Shown: positions 38,209-47,452, numbered from the stretch's first letter. The stretch is DNA of 56,629 nucleotides from an uncultured Odoribacter sp. (GCA_944321165.1 CALUKE010000015.1:1-56629), one strand, 5' to 3'. The notes: a model not told the origin generated them from the sequence alone. Program-made: numbers and translations.

Positions 38209-38631
38209 ATGGGTGCAAGAAAAAGAATAAAAGCAAATCAGATGAAGGAAGCCAGAAAACAAAAGGCTTTCGCTGTGCTGCATAATTGTCCTTCGTCTCC
38301 GCAGAAAATGAGATTGGTGGCAGACCTTGTACGGGGTATGGACGTACAGAAGGCTTTGGATACGCTGAAATTTTGTCCGAAAGAAGCTGCTCGTAAAGTG
38401 GAAAAATTGTTGCTTTCAGCAATTGCCAACTGGGGTGTGAAAAATGAGGGACAGCGTGTTGACGATGCTGCTTTGTATATCAAAGAAATCTTTGTGGATG
38501 GAGCTGGTATTCTGAAAAGATTACGTCCGGCACCACAAGGACGGGCTCACAGAATTCGTAAAAGATCCAATCACGTGACTATCGTATTGGGAAGTAAAAC
38601 TGCCGTTGTTGAAAACACTGTAAAAGAGTAA
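38209..38631 (+). CDS. rplV: 50S ribosomal protein uL22
   Basis: The protein has 140 residues from the ATG at 38209 ([17 protein letters not shown]); an ATG three codons upstream is less likely by family comparison. The tunnel-lining hairpin is [20 protein letters not shown]. uL22 contacts all 23S domains. It is four bases from rpsC. Confidence 0.97.
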   Translation: MGARKRIKANQMKEARKQKAFAVLHNCPSSPQKMRLVADLVRGMDVQKALDTLKFCPKEAARKVEKLLLSAIANWGVKNEGQRVDDAALYIKEIFVDGAGILKRLRPAPQGRAHRIRKRSNHVTIVLGSKTAVVENTVKE

Positions 38632-38634
38632 AGC

Positions 38635-39369
38635 ATGGGACAAAAATGTAATCCAATAAGCAATAGATTAGGAATCATCCGTGGATGGGATTCCAATTGG
38701 TTCGGCGGTAAGAATTACGGTGATAAACTGGTTGAAGATTATAAAATCCGTAAATACCTGAATGCCCGTCTGGCAAAGGCTGGGATCGCCAAAATTGTTA
38801 TCGAGCGGACTCTGAAGCTCATTACTATTACGATCAACACTGCCCGTCCGGGAATCATTATCGGTAAGGGAGGTCAGGAAGTTGACAAATTGAAAGAAGA
38901 GCTCAAGAAAATCACCGATAAAGAAGTTCAGATCAATATCTTCGAGATTAAACGTCCGGAATTGGATGCTGTGATCGTAGGTAATAACATAGCTCGTCAG
39001 CTGGAAGGCCGTGTGGCATATCGTCGGGCTATCAAAATGGCAATTGCTTCAACGATGAGAATGGGTGCAGAAGGTATCAAGATCCTGATCTCAGGACGTT
39101 TGAACGGTGCAGAAATGGCTCGTTCAGAAATGTTCAAGGAAGGACGTACTCCGCTGCATACTTTCCGTGCTGATATTGATTATGCACAGGCAGAGGCTTT
39201 GACCACTTATGGTCTGCTGGGTATTAAAGTCTGGATCTGCAAAGGAGAAGTTTATGGGAAACGTGAACTGGTCCCGAATTCATTGCTTCAGACTTATGAC
39301 AACAGCCGTCCTGCTGCAGCTGGAAAAGCTGACGGGAAAAAAGGCGGTTTCAGAAAGAAGAAAAAGTAA
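38635..39369 (+). CDS. rpsC: 30S ribosomal protein uS3
   Basis: The protein has 244 residues. The KH domain carries [18 protein letters not shown] (about 80-97), and the C-terminal uS3 domain has [28 protein letters not shown] lysine-rich tail ([14 protein letters not shown]) ends the protein. uS3 guards the mRNA entry site. Confidence 0.98.
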   Translation: MGQKCNPISNRLGIIRGWDSNWFGGKNYGDKLVEDYKIRKYLNARLAKAGIAKIVIERTLKLITITINTARPGIIIGKGGQEVDKLKEELKKITDKEVQINIFEIKRPELDAVIVGNNIARQLEGRVAYRRAIKMAIASTMRMGAEGIKILISGRLNGAEMARSEMFKEGRTPLHTFRADIDYAQAEALTTYGLLGIKVWICKGEVYGKRELVPNSLLQTYDNSRPAAAGKADGKKGGFRKKKK

Positions 39370-39399
39370 GTAGTCTTTTAATCAATTAAACAAAGAGCT

Positions 39400-39822
39400 A
39401 TGTTACAGCCGAAAAGGACTAAATTTAGAAGAAGTCAGAAAGGTAGAATGAAAGGCAATGCCCAGAGAGGTAATCAGCTTGCATTCGGATCTTTCGGAAT
39501 TAAGGCGTTGGAAGAAAAATGGATCGAAGGACGCCAGATAGAAGCTGCTCGTGTTGCAGTAACTCGTTATATGCAACGTCAGGGACAGATTTGGATTCGT
39601 ATATTCCCGGATAAACCAATTACCAAGAAACCTGCTGAAGTACGTATGGGTAAAGGTAAAGGTAATCCAGAAGGTTTTGTTGCTCCCGTGACTCCGGGAA
39701 GAATTCTTTTCGAAGCCGACGGTGTTCCGTATGCAGTGGCTAAAGAGGCTTTACGTCTTGCTGCTCAGAAATTACCGATTACAACGAAGTTTGTGGTTAG
39801 ACGTGATTATGTAGAAGAATAG
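39400..39822 (+). CDS. rplP: 50S ribosomal protein uL16
   Basis: The protein has 140 residues, starting [19 protein letters not shown]. It includes [25 protein letters not shown] and the [15 protein letters not shown] loop next to the A-site tRNA. A 30-base gap precedes it and a 36-base gap follows. Confidence 0.98.
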   Translation: MLQPKRTKFRRSQKGRMKGNAQRGNQLAFGSFGIKALEEKWIEGRQIEAARVAVTRYMQRQGQIWIRIFPDKPITKKPAEVRMGKGKGNPEGFVAPVTPGRILFEADGVPYAVAKEALRLAAQKLPITTKFVVRRDYVEE

Positions 39823-39858
39823 TCTTCTGTTTTGAAAACAAATTAATTTGTCAGTAAG

Positions 39859-40059
39859 ATGAAAAATTCAGAAATAAGAGAGATGACCACAGCTGAGCTT
39901 ATTGAACGTGTTGCGACAGAAAAAGCAAACCTCAACAAGCAAGTCATGAATCACACGATTACACCGATGGAAAATCCAATGCAGTTGCGTGCTGCCCGTA
40001 AAACCATCGCACGGATGATGACTGAAATACGTAAGAGAGAATTAACTGAAAAGAAGTAA
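39859..40059 (+). CDS. rpmC: 50S ribosomal protein uL29
   Basis: The protein has 66 residues, [22 protein letters not shown], with the typical two-helix hairpin and the [20 protein letters not shown] motif. It sits beside uL23 at the tunnel exit and is four bases from rpsQ. Confidence 0.97.
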   Translation: MKNSEIREMTTAELIERVATEKANLNKQVMNHTITPMENPMQLRAARKTIARMMTEIRKRELTEKK

Positions 40060-40063
40060 AGCA

Positions 40064-40321
40064 ATGGAAGAAAGAAATCTTAGAAAAGAACGGATCGGTC
40101 TGGTGGTGAGCAATAAGATGGATAAAACTATCACCGTTGCTGTACACTTTAAGGAAAAACACCCGATTTACGGTAAGTTTGTGAAAAAGACCAAAAAGTT
40201 CACCGCTCATGATGAAAAGAATGAGTGTAATATTGGTGACACTGTGAGAATTATGGAAACTCGTCCCCTCAGTAAAATGAAGAGATGGAGATTAGTTGAA
40301 ATCGTTGAAAGAGTGAAGTAA
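40064..40321 (+). CDS. rpsQ: 30S ribosomal protein uS17
   Basis: The protein has 85 residues. [21 protein letters not shown] and [25 protein letters not shown] are the conserved OB-fold segments that bind 16S helices 7 and 11. It is two bases from rplN. Confidence 0.98.
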   Translation: MEERNLRKERIGLVVSNKMDKTITVAVHFKEKHPIYGKFVKKTKKFTAHDEKNECNIGDTVRIMETRPLSKMKRWRLVEIVERVK

Positions 40322-40323
40322 TC

Positions 40324-40689
40324 ATGATACAACAAGAAACCAGATTAACAGTTGCAGATAACAGCGGTGCCAAAGAGGTGCTTTGTATCCGTGTCCTGGG
40401 TGGATCGAAAAAAAGATACGCACGTGTTGGCGATAAGATCGTTGTTGCTGTAAAAAGTGCCCTGCCAAACGGTGACATTAAACAAGGTACTGTGAGCAAG
40501 GCCGTAGTGGTACGCGTAACGAAAGAGTACAGACGTCCGGATGGTTCTTATATCCGTTTTGATGATAATGCTTGTGTATTGTTGAACAATGCCGGTGAAA
40601 TGAGAGGAACCCGTATTTTTGGACCTGTAGCCCGTGAAGTTCGTGACGGTTATACGAAAATTGTTTCGTTGGCCCCGGAAGTACTTTAA
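40324..40689 (+). CDS. rplN: 50S ribosomal protein uL14
   Basis: The protein has 121 residues: [27 protein letters not shown] and the C-terminal [27 protein letters not shown] are canonical. uL14 forms an intersubunit bridge and is the docking site of the silencing factor RsfS in other bacteria. It is followed by a 78-base repeat-rich gap. Confidence 0.98.
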   Translation: MIQQETRLTVADNSGAKEVLCIRVLGGSKKRYARVGDKIVVAVKSALPNGDIKQGTVSKAVVVRVTKEYRRPDGSYIRFDDNACVLLNNAGEMRGTRIFGPVAREVRDGYTKIVSLAPEVL

Positions 40690-40691
40690 TT

Positions 40692-40737
40692 ATTTACGAT
40701 TTCTGATTTGGGATTTACGGTTTTTACAATCGTAAAT
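40692..40737. repeat. Intergenic palindrome between rplN and rplX
   Basis: ATTTACGATT (40692-40701) pairs with AATCGTAAAT (40728-40737); a second choice, GATTTACG (40712-40719), pairs with CGTAAATC (40731-40738). The alternatives exclude each other. It shares words with the other intergenic repeats. Confidence 0.75.
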
Positions 40738-40763
40738 CAAAAATCAAAAATCAAAAATCAAAA
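40736..40763 (+). repeat. Four perfect ATCAAAA repeats just before rplX
   Basis: Four tandem 7-base units end four bases before the rplX start codon and fill the place where a ribosome binding site would lie. Unit-number changes by slippage would alter the leader. Confidence 0.85.
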
Positions 40764-40767
40764 AGTG

Positions 40768-41091
40768 ATGAATAGAAAATTTCATATTAAAAAAGGCGAC
40801 TTGGTTCAGGTGAATGCCGGAGAAGACAAAGGCAAGCAGGGAAAGGTTCTGGAGGTTTTACCCGAAAAGGAAAGAGCGATTGTTGAAGGAATCAACATGA
40901 TCAGCAAGCACACCAAACCGAATGCAAAACATCCGCAGGGTGGTATCATCAAGCAGGAAGCTCCCATCCACATCTCTAACCTGAATGTGGTGGATCCTTC
41001 TACGAATAAGCCGACTAAAATCGGTCGCAAGCTGGATGAAAAAGGAAAGTTGGTGAGATACGCAAAGAAGTCAGGAGAAATTCTGAAATAA
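40768..41091 (+). CDS. rplX: 50S ribosomal protein uL24
   Basis: The protein has 107 residues from the ATG at 40768 ([27 protein letters not shown]), the family start; the frame extends 60 bases upstream through repeat DNA, which is not credible as coding. The KOW motif is intact. uL24 starts 50S assembly. An in-frame GTG sits directly before the ATG. Confidence 0.97.
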   Translation: MNRKFHIKKGDLVQVNAGEDKGKQGKVLEVLPEKERAIVEGINMISKHTKPNAKHPQGGIIKQEAPIHISNLNVVDPSTNKPTKIGRKLDEKGKLVRYAKKSGEILK

Positions 41092-41096
41092 TACAA

Positions 41097-41157
41097 AATT
41101 GTAGATTTTAAATTTTAGATTGCATGATTGTCAGTCTGAAATTTAAAATTTACAATT
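41097..41157. repeat. Intergenic palindrome between rplX and rplE
   Basis: A 19-base arm at 41097-41115 and its inverted copy at 41139-41157 (AAATTTAAAATTTACAATT) differ at one position. It lies six bases after the rplX stop codon and is the longest of the palindromes in the block. Confidence 0.8.
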
Positions 41158-41205
41158 CAAACTCAAAATCTAGGGTTTACGAAGTGATTTATTAAAAATA
41201 TTTTA

Positions 41206-41238
41206 TACCTTTGCCGCCTGAAAATCTGATTTTTCAGG
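41206..41238 (+). promoter_or_regulatory. Internal promoter box and 5' leader hairpin before rplE
   Basis: TACCTTTG (41206-41213) fits the -7 consensus; no TTTG lies at the right distance upstream, so the -33 element is weak. CCTGAAAA (41217-41224) pairs with TTTTCAGG (41231-41238) right where the transcript would begin. The 49-base leader downstream reaches the rplE ATG. Confidence 0.6.
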
Positions 41239-41286
41239 TGACATGTGTATGACGGTCAATCGTGAATCAAAAATTTATAATAATAA

Positions 41287-41835
41287 ATGAAATACGTACC
41301 AAATCTTAAAACAAAGTATAACGAAGAGATTGTACCGACTTTGATGAAAGAGTTCGGATACAAGTCAGTTATGCAGGCTCCTCGTTTGGAGAAGATAGTA
41401 ATCAATCAAGGAGTGGGTTCAGCTATTCAGGATAAAAAGATCCTGGAATTCTCATTGAATGAGATTACCGCGATAACAGGTCAGAAAGCTGTTGTAGGTA
41501 AATCAACGAAAGACGTATCTAACTTCAAATTGCGTAAAGGCATGCCGATTGGTGTGAGAGTAACTTTGCGGAAAGAGAAGATGTATGAATTTCTGGAAAG
41601 ATTAATTTGTAGCGCCTTACCGCGAATTCGTGATTTCAAAGGAATTAACAGTAAATTGGACGGAAGAGGCAACTATACATTAGGTCTTAATGAGCAAATC
41701 ATATTCCCCGAAATTGTGTTGGATTCCGTACACAAGATCATGGGTATGAACATTACGTTTGTGACTTCGGCTAATACCGACGAAGAAGGTTTTGCTTTGC
41801 TCAGAGAGTTTGGATTACCATTTAAAAAGAACTAA
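41287..41835 (+). CDS. rplE: 50S ribosomal protein uL5
   Basis: The protein has 182 residues. [49 protein letters not shown] and [19 protein letters not shown] are canonical. uL5 binds 5S rRNA and contacts P-site tRNA. It follows a 195-base gap with a palindrome and its own promoter-like box, an internal break in the block. Confidence 0.98.
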   Translation: MKYVPNLKTKYNEEIVPTLMKEFGYKSVMQAPRLEKIVINQGVGSAIQDKKILEFSLNEITAITGQKAVVGKSTKDVSNFKLRKGMPIGVRVTLRKEKMYEFLERLICSALPRIRDFKGINSKLDGRGNYTLGLNEQIIFPEIVLDSVHKIMGMNITFVTSANTDEEGFALLREFGLPFKKN

Positions 41836-41846
41836 AAACACAAGAA

Positions 41847-42116
41847 ATGGCAAAAGAATCAATGAAAGCCCGTGAGGTGAAGCGTGCAAAATTGGTAGAA
41901 AAGTACGCTGCGAAACGAGCAAAATTAAAAGAGGAAGGTGACTATGCTGGATTGAGCCTCCTGCCGAAAAACTCTAATCCGATTCGTTTGCACAACCGTT
42001 GCAAACTGACAGGGCGTCCTAGAGGTTATATGAGACAATTTGGTATCAGCCGTATCCAATTCCGTGAAATGGCTTCACAAGGTTTGATACCCGGAGTTAA
42101 AAAGGCTAGTTGGTAA
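41847..42116 (+). CDS. rpsN: 30S ribosomal protein uS14 (zinc-free form)
   Basis: The protein has 89 residues. [40 protein letters not shown] is the conserved C-terminus; only one of the four zinc cysteines of the short form is present, so this is the long zinc-independent type. It is 11 bases after rplE. Confidence 0.98.
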   Translation: MAKESMKAREVKRAKLVEKYAAKRAKLKEEGDYAGLSLLPKNSNPIRLHNRCKLTGRPRGYMRQFGISRIQFREMASQGLIPGVKKASW

Positions 42117-42134
42117 TAAAAAAAACGAAAAGAG

Positions 42135-42530
42135 ATGACAGATCCGATAGCAGATTTTCTTACTCGCATTCGGAATGCGGTAAGAGTGGGTCATAAAGTG
42201 GTGGAAATCCCGGGTTCAAAAATGAAACTCGAAATGACCAAGATCCTGAAAGAAAAAGGATATATCCTGAACTATAAATATGAACAGGATGGAGTAAGAA
42301 GCAATATTAAGATTGCATTGAAATATCATCCCGAGACGAAAGAATCGGCAATCAAGTCTTTGGTACGTGTGTCCAAACCGGGTTTGCGCCGTTATACAAA
42401 TGTGGAAGAAATGCCGCGTGTATTGAATGGTTTGGGTATTGCCATTTTGTCTACTTCCATGGGATTGATGACAGACAAAGAAGCTCGCCAGCGGAATGTC
42501 GGCGGTGAAGTATTGTGTTATGTGTACTAA
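42135..42530 (+). CDS. rpsH: 30S ribosomal protein uS8
   Basis: The protein has 131 residues: MTDPIADFLTRIRNAVRVGHKVVEIPGSK and the C-terminal GIAILSTSMGLMTDKEARQRNVGGEVLCYVY are typical. uS8 binds the 16S central domain and, in enterobacteria, represses the spc operon; that control was not tested here. Confidence 0.98.
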   Translation: MTDPIADFLTRIRNAVRVGHKVVEIPGSKMKLEMTKILKEKGYILNYKYEQDGVRSNIKIALKYHPETKESAIKSLVRVSKPGLRRYTNVEEMPRVLNGLGIAILSTSMGLMTDKEARQRNVGGEVLCYVY

Positions 42531-42548
42531 TTTTAAAGTGAAGAAGAA

Positions 42549-43103
42549 ATGTCACGTATTGGGAAATTACCGATTCATATACCACAGGGAGTTACTGTAG
42601 CAGTAAGTCCTGATAACACCGTCACGGTTAAAGGTCCGAAAGGACAGCTTTCTCAGAAAGTAAGTTCAGACCTGACTGTTACCGTTGAAGAGAATTTAGT
42701 GCATGTAGCACGTCACACAGAAGATAAGGAACATAAAGCACAGCATGGACTTTACCGTGCATTGCTTCACAATATGGTCGTAGGAGTTTCTGAAGGTTAT
42801 ACCATCAAACAAGAACTGGTCGGAGTCGGTTACCGTGCGAATGCCGAGGGACAAGTGCTTGAGTTGGGTTTAGGATATTCTCACTCCATCTTCTTGCAAT
42901 TACCGGCAGAGGTAAAAGTTTCAGCTGTAACTGAAAAACGTGCGAACCCGATTATTACATTGGAAAGCTGTGACAAACAGCTGATCGGCCAAGTAGCTGC
43001 TAAAATCCGTTCTTTCCGTAAACCTGAACCTTATAAAGGAAAAGGTATTCGCTTTGTGGGTGAAGTGGTTCGCCGGAAAGCTGGTAAATCGGCTAAAGTT
43101 TAA
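42549..43103 (+). CDS. rplF: 50S ribosomal protein uL6
   Basis: The protein has 184 residues with two repeated uL6 domains. MSRIGKLPIHIPQGVTV and the C-terminal RKPEPYKGKGIRFVGEVVRRKAGKSAK are canonical. uL6 lies by the factor-binding site. Confidence 0.98.
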   Translation: MSRIGKLPIHIPQGVTVAVSPDNTVTVKGPKGQLSQKVSSDLTVTVEENLVHVARHTEDKEHKAQHGLYRALLHNMVVGVSEGYTIKQELVGVGYRANAEGQVLELGLGYSHSIFLQLPAEVKVSAVTEKRANPIITLESCDKQLIGQVAAKIRSFRKPEPYKGKGIRFVGEVVRRKAGKSAKV

Positions 43104-43124
43104 TCACTAAAGAGGTAAAAAGTT

Positions 43125-43481
43125 ATGGCTTTAACGAAAGAAGAAAGAAGATTAAGAATAAAACGGAGAATTCGTAAGATTGTATCCGGAACAGCTGAAC
43201 GTCCCCGTATGAGCGTTTTTCGTTCAAATGCGCAGATCTCAGTACAGCTGATTGATGACAAGGCAGGTAAGACGTTATTATCTGTTTCATCCTTATCAAA
43301 GGAAATTGCTGAAAAGAAAGGAACCAAGATCGAACAGGCTACTTTGGTGGGAGCCGCTGTGGCTGAAAAGGCAAAAGCTGCGGGTATCGAAGCGGTTGTA
43401 TTCGATAGAAACGGTTACTTATATCACGGAAGAGTAAAAGCATTGGCAGATGCTGCTCGTAACGGAGGTCTTAATTTTTAA
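43125..43481 (+). CDS. rplR: 50S ribosomal protein uL18
   Basis: The protein has 118 residues: [28 protein letters not shown] and the C-terminal [28 protein letters not shown] are typical. uL18 binds 5S rRNA with uL5. AGAGGTAAAAAG lies just before the start. Confidence 0.98.
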   Translation: MALTKEERRLRIKRRIRKIVSGTAERPRMSVFRSNAQISVQLIDDKAGKTLLSVSSLSKEIAEKKGTKIEQATLVGAAVAEKAKAAGIEAVVFDRNGYLYHGRVKALADAARNGGLNF

Positions 43482-43493
43482 TAAGTTAGCAGA

Positions 43494-44000
43494 ATGGAAC
43501 AGAAAGTAAATAATACTGACTTGGAATTGAAGGACAGATTGGTGGCTATCAATCGTGTGACCAAAGTTACCAAAGGAGGTCGTACATTCAGTTTTGCCGC
43601 TATCGTTGTGGTTGGTGACGAAAATGGAATTGTAGGCTGGGGATTGGGAAAAGCAAACGAAGTGACGACTGCGATTTCAAAAGGAATCGAAGCTGCTAAG
43701 AAGAACCTGATCAAGGTACCTGTATTGAAAGGAACGATTCCTCATGAACAATTGGCTCGTTATAGCGGTTCACAGGTATATATGCAACCGGCTTCTTCCG
43801 GTACCGGTTTGGTAGCTGGAGGTGCTATGCGTGCTGTATTGGAAAGTGCCGGTATCCGGGATGTATTGGCAAAGAGTAAAGGATCGTCCAATCCTCACAA
43901 CTTGGTGAAAGCAACGATCGCTGCGTTGAAGCAGATGCGGGATCCCCGAACGGTTGCTGCTCAGAGAGGAATTAGTCTGGACAAAGTGTTTAACGGTTAA
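43494..44000 (+). CDS. rpsE: 30S ribosomal protein uS5
   Basis: The protein has 168 residues. The double-stranded RNA-binding-like N-terminal domain ([44 protein letters not shown]) carries the loop where spectinomycin-resistance changes occur in other species. It is followed by [29 protein letters not shown]. Confidence 0.98.
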   Translation: MEQKVNNTDLELKDRLVAINRVTKVTKGGRTFSFAAIVVVGDENGIVGWGLGKANEVTTAISKGIEAAKKNLIKVPVLKGTIPHEQLARYSGSQVYMQPASSGTGLVAGGAMRAVLESAGIRDVLAKSKGSSNPHNLVKATIAALKQMRDPRTVAAQRGISLDKVFNG

Positions 44001-44012
44001 TATTTGAGGATT

Positions 44013-44195
44013 ATGGCAAAGATTAAAATTACACTGATTAAAAGTAAGATCGGAAGCAGCAAAACTCAAGTAGGCACTATCCAGGCTTTGGGATTGAGAA
44101 AGATCAACAGCAGTGTTGAGCACGAAGCTACTCCGCAGATTTTGGGAATGGTGGCTAAAGTCAGCCATTTGGTTCGTGTGGAAGAAGTAAAATAA
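44013..44195 (+). CDS. rpmD: 50S ribosomal protein uL30
   Basis: The protein has 60 residues from the ATG at 44013 ([16 protein letters not shown]), preceded by TGAGGA; an ATG three codons earlier is less likely. [22 protein letters not shown] is the family core. Confidence 0.97.
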   Translation: MAKIKITLIKSKIGSSKTQVGTIQALGLRKINSSVEHEATPQILGMVAKVSHLVRVEEVK

Positions 44196-44220
44196 GTTAA
44201 ACATTTAAGGACTATATACA

Positions 44221-44667
44221 ATGGATTTAAGTAGCTTAAAACCGGCCCTGGGTTCAACTCACCACGAAAGAAGAATCGGTCGGGGACAGGGATCCGGAAA
44301 AGGTGGTACCTCTACGAGAGGTCATAAAGGAGCGAAGTCAAGATCCGGTTATCATACCAAGATCGGTTTTGAAGGAGGTCAGATGCCTTTGCAGAGACGA
44401 GTACCGAAATTCGGCTTTAAAAACATTAACCGTGTGGCCTACAAAGCAATCAATATCAGCATGCTTCAGGCGCTGGCGGAGAGAGATAATCTGGAGAAAA
44501 TCGATCGCGATGTTTTGATCGCTGCTGGATTGCTCAATAAGAATGACTTGTTGAAAATTTTGGGCGAGGGTACGATTCAGGCCAAACTCGAAGTTTCTGC
44601 CAATGCATTTTCAAAATCAGCGATTGCAGCCATTGAAGCTGCTGGAGGCTCTGTAGTCGTTTTGTAA
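44221..44667 (+). CDS. rplO: 50S ribosomal protein uL15
   Basis: The protein has 148 residues. The glycine-rich N-terminal tail [27 protein letters not shown] and [16 protein letters not shown] are canonical. It is followed by a 58-base gap with a strong hairpin before secY. Confidence 0.98.
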   Translation: MDLSSLKPALGSTHHERRIGRGQGSGKGGTSTRGHKGAKSRSGYHTKIGFEGGQMPLQRRVPKFGFKNINRVAYKAINISMLQALAERDNLEKIDRDVLIAAGLLNKNDLLKILGEGTIQAKLEVSANAFSKSAIAAIEAAGGSVVVL

Positions 44668-44678
44668 AAACAATGGTG

Positions 44679-44702
44679 GTGTCAAAAGATGACTTTTGAC
44701 AC
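44679..44702 (+). promoter_or_regulatory. Perfect hairpin between rplO and secY
   Basis: GTGTCAAAAG (44679-44688) pairs with CTTTTGACAC (44693-44702) around ATGA. There is no T tract. It lies 11 bases after the rplO stop and 23 before secY, so it could be a processing or attenuation site within the operon. Confidence 0.75.
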
Positions 44703-44725
44703 TTCTCCATTTAAATAAAGAACTT

Positions 44726-46066
44726 ATGAAGTTATTTGATACATTAAAGAACATTTGGAAAATTGAGGAATTGAAAACCCGAATTTTGACAACACTCGGG
44801 TTGATTCTCGTTTACAGACTTGGAACGGAGGTGGTATTGCCTGGTATCGATCCGGCCGGATTAGCTGCTTTGAAGGAACAGACTTCGAGTGGTGTGCTTG
44901 GATTGTTGGATATGTTTTCGGGAGGTGCTTTCTCGAACGCTTCGATCTTTGCTTTGGGTATCATGCCTTATATCTCTGCTTCAATTGTTGTGCAGTTGCT
45001 GGGAATAGCAGTTCCTTATTTTCAACGTATGCAGCGTGAAGGGGAAAGTGGACGGCGTAAAATGAATCAGATTACCCGTTATTTGACCATTATCATTCTG
45101 ATTTTACAAGGTTCTGCGTATCTTACCAACTTGCATGCAAAAATTCAGCCCGAGTTCTTTTTGATAAAAGGAGTTTTCTTTACGATTTATTCTGTCATTA
45201 TCCTGGCTGCCGGTTCCATGTTTGTACTGTGGTTGGGTGAAAAAATTACAGATAAGGGTATAGGAAACGGTGTTTCCATCATCATCATGATTGGTATTAT
45301 TGCCCGTTTGCCGTTTGCATTCTTTGCGGAACTGGCTTCTCGTGTAAGTCAGCAAGGCGGTGGATTGGTGGCATTTCTCATCGAAATCATTCTGTTGTTC
45401 TTTGTATTTTGCGGTACGATTCTTTTGGTTCAAGGAACCCGTAAGGTGCCTGTACAGTATGCAAAACGGATCGTTGGCAACAAACAATACGGAGGAGTTC
45501 GTCAGTATATCCCGTTAAAGATCAATGCTGCCGGTGTGATGCCGATCATTTTCGCTCAGGCAATTATGTTGTTACCGATTTCCTTTGTGAACTTTGCAGC
45601 TTCTGAATCTTTATCTGGTTTTGCAACTGCTTTTTCTAATTTCACAGGCTTCTGGTATAACTTCACTTTCTTCATTTTGATTGTTGCATTTACTTATTTC
45701 TATACAGCAATTACGGTCAATCCGATGCAGATGGCCGAGGATATGAAGAAAAACGGAGGTTTTATTCCGGGAGTTAAACCGGGACGCAAGACCATGGAAT
45801 TCCTGGATACGATTATGTCGCGGATTACTTTACCGGGATCTATTTTCCTGGGAATAGTAGCGATATTACCCGCTTTTGCTACGATTGCAGGCGTCAATCA
45901 CCAGTTCGCTCAATTCTATGGTGGTACATCATTGTTGATCTTGGTGGGTGTTGTATTGGACACTTTGCAACAAATCGAATCTCATTTGTTGATGCGTCAT
46001 TACGATGGTTTGATGAAAACCGGTCGAATTAAGGGTAAGACACCGGGAGGTCCTGCCGCTTACTAA
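44726..46066 (+). CDS. secY: Protein translocase subunit SecY
   Basis: The protein has 446 residues from the ATG at 44726 (MKLFDTLKNIWKIEELKTRILTTLGLILVYRLG); an ATG 30 bases earlier lies against the hairpin and is less likely. About ten membrane helices are present, with GIMPYISASIVVQLLG and PGVKPGRKTMEFLDTIMSRITLPGS among the conserved segments. It forms the SecYEG channel in the inner membrane. Confidence 0.97.
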   Translation: MKLFDTLKNIWKIEELKTRILTTLGLILVYRLGTEVVLPGIDPAGLAALKEQTSSGVLGLLDMFSGGAFSNASIFALGIMPYISASIVVQLLGIAVPYFQRMQREGESGRRKMNQITRYLTIIILILQGSAYLTNLHAKIQPEFFLIKGVFFTIYSVIILAAGSMFVLWLGEKITDKGIGNGVSIIIMIGIIARLPFAFFAELASRVSQQGGGLVAFLIEIILLFFVFCGTILLVQGTRKVPVQYAKRIVGNKQYGGVRQYIPLKINAAGVMPIIFAQAIMLLPISFVNFAASESLSGFATAFSNFTGFWYNFTFFILIVAFTYFYTAITVNPMQMAEDMKKNGGFIPGVKPGRKTMEFLDTIMSRITLPGSIFLGIVAILPAFATIAGVNHQFAQFYGGTSLLILVGVVLDTLQQIESHLLMRHYDGLMKTGRIKGKTPGGPAAY

Positions 46067-46077
46067 TTTGGTATAGA

Positions 46078-46121
46078 TTGATTTACGATTTATGGCTGTG
46101 AGGCTATGGGTCGTAAATCAA
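46078..46121. repeat. Intergenic palindrome between secY and map
   Basis: TTGATTTACGA (46078-46088) is the exact reverse complement of TCGTAAATCAA (46111-46121). It shares the GATTTACGA word with the palindromes before rplX and rpmJ. Confidence 0.8.
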
Positions 46122-46147
46122 AATCATAAAAATTTGAAACTGACAGA

Positions 46148-46178
46148 TTTGTAAGCTCGATTTTTTTATGTAATTTTG
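46148..46178 (+). promoter_or_regulatory. Promoter immediately in front of map
   Basis: TTTG (46148-46151), 19 bases, TAATTTTG (46171-46178): both boxes match consensus. The -7 box ends only four bases before the map ATG, so transcripts from here would have almost no leader. Confidence 0.8.
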
Positions 46179-46182
46179 CGGC

Positions 46183-46962
46183 ATGATTTTTGTAAAAACC
46201 GGAGAGGAAATTGAGTTATTAAGAGAAAGCAACCGATTGGTGGGGATGACTCTGGGCGAGATGGCCAAGCACATTCGTCCGGGGATTTCTACGTTAGAGC
46301 TCGATCGTATTGCGGAGGAGTTTATCCGTTCTCATGGTGCTGAACCGGGATTTCTGGGGTATGGCGGTTTCCCGAATACCTTGTGTATTTCGGTGAATGA
46401 CGTGGTCGTACACGGTATTCCCTCCGAACAATGCATTTTGAAAGAGGGTGATATTGTTTCGATTGATTGCGGTACCTTGAAAAATGGTTTTTACGGAGAC
46501 AGTGCCTATACCTTTGAAGTGGGGGAAGTGGATGAAGAGATACGCAAGTTGTTGCGGGTGACGAAGGAAAGTCTTTATCAGGGGATTGAAAAAGCCGTTG
46601 CCGGCATGCGGATCGGTGATATTGGACATGCAGTGCAGTCCTATTGTGAGGCCGCCGGATTTTCGGTGGTGAGAGAGTTGGTTGGACACGGAGTGGGGCG
46701 TGATTTGCATGAAGATCCTCAGGTACCGAATTATGGACATCGGGGGCAAGGGGTGAAATTGAAAGAAGGAATGGTCATTGCCATCGAACCTATGATTTGT
46801 TTAGGGAAACGTCATATTTATCAAGAGGCAGATGGCTGGACAATACGCACTCGGGATCGGAAAGCGGCGGCTCATTTTGAACATACGGTGGCCATCGGTC
46901 CGAACGGTGCAGATATTTTGTCTACATTTGAGTATGTGGAAAAAGAACTGAACAAAGAATAA
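46183..46962 (+). CDS. map: Methionine aminopeptidase, type I
   Basis: The protein has 259 residues. It removes the initiator methionine from new proteins. The five metal ligands are visible: Asp95 (SIDCG), Asp106 (YGDSA), His169 (VGHGVG), Glu202 (IEPM) and Glu233 (FEHT); His77 is the catalytic histidine. MIFVKTGEEIELLRESNRLVG is the usual family start. A promoter abuts the ATG, so it can be transcribed apart from secY. Confidence 0.97.
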   Translation: MIFVKTGEEIELLRESNRLVGMTLGEMAKHIRPGISTLELDRIAEEFIRSHGAEPGFLGYGGFPNTLCISVNDVVVHGIPSEQCILKEGDIVSIDCGTLKNGFYGDSAYTFEVGEVDEEIRKLLRVTKESLYQGIEKAVAGMRIGDIGHAVQSYCEAAGFSVVRELVGHGVGRDLHEDPQVPNYGHRGQGVKLKEGMVIAIEPMICLGKRHIYQEADGWTIRTRDRKAAAHFEHTVAIGPNGADILSTFEYVEKELNKE

Positions 46963-47019
46963 ATTTTGAATTGTAAGAGAAGACAATTTGAAATTTGAAA
47001 TTAAAACGATAGATTAAGT

Positions 47020-47241
47020 ATGGCAAAACAGCCTTCAATAGAGCAGGATGGAGTAATAACGGAAGCATTGTCGAATGCGATGTTCCGTGTTGAATTAGAA
47101 AATGGGCATGTGATAACGGCTCATATTTCCGGGAAGATGCGCATGCATTATATAAAGATACTTCCCGGGGATCGGGTTCGGGTAGACATGTCTCCCTATG
47201 ATCTGACGAAAGGAAGGATTACTTTTAGATATAAAAATTAG
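47020..47241 (+). CDS. infA: Translation initiation factor IF-1
   Basis: The protein has 73 residues with a single S1-like OB fold: [43 protein letters not shown] and [17 protein letters not shown]-1 occupies the A site during initiation. It is followed by a palindrome and rpmJ. Confidence 0.98.
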   Translation: MAKQPSIEQDGVITEALSNAMFRVELENGHVITAHISGKMRMHYIKILPGDRVRVDMSPYDLTKGRITFRYKN

Positions 47242-47250
47242 CAATTTTTT

Positions 47251-47276
47251 GATTTGCGATTTTACATTCGTAAATC
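47251..47276. repeat. Intergenic palindrome between infA and rpmJ
   Basis: GATTTGCGA (47251-47259) pairs with TCGTAAATC (47268-47276) with one mismatch, another member of the GATTTACGA palindrome set. Confidence 0.65.
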
Positions 47277-47305
47277 ATAAATCATAATCATTCAAATTAA
47301 AAGAC

Positions 47306-47422
47306 ATGAAGGTAAGAGCGTCAATCAAAAAGCGTAATGACGATTGCAAGATTGTAAGAAGAAAAGGCGTTTTGTACGTCATTAACAAAAAGAACCCTAA
47401 GTTTAAAATGCGTCAGGGTTAA
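47306..47422 (+). CDS. rpmJ: 50S ribosomal protein bL36 (zinc-free form)
   Basis: The protein has 38 residues: [20 protein letters not shown], then [18 protein letters not shown]. Only one cysteine (Cys14) of the zinc ribbon remains, so this is the zinc-independent version common in Bacteroidota. It is placed between infA and rpsM as usual. bL36 sits under the factor-binding region of 50S. Confidence 0.97.
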   Translation: MKVRASIKKRNDDCKIVRRKGVLYVINKKNPKFKMRQG

Positions 47423-47452
47423 TCATTAATCTAGTTAAATTAAAAAAGATTT

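Noticed and set aside
40736..40763. Possible CRISPR array from the ATCAAAA repeats
   Set aside because: Seven-base contiguous units without spacers are a simple tandem repeat; no cas genes are present.
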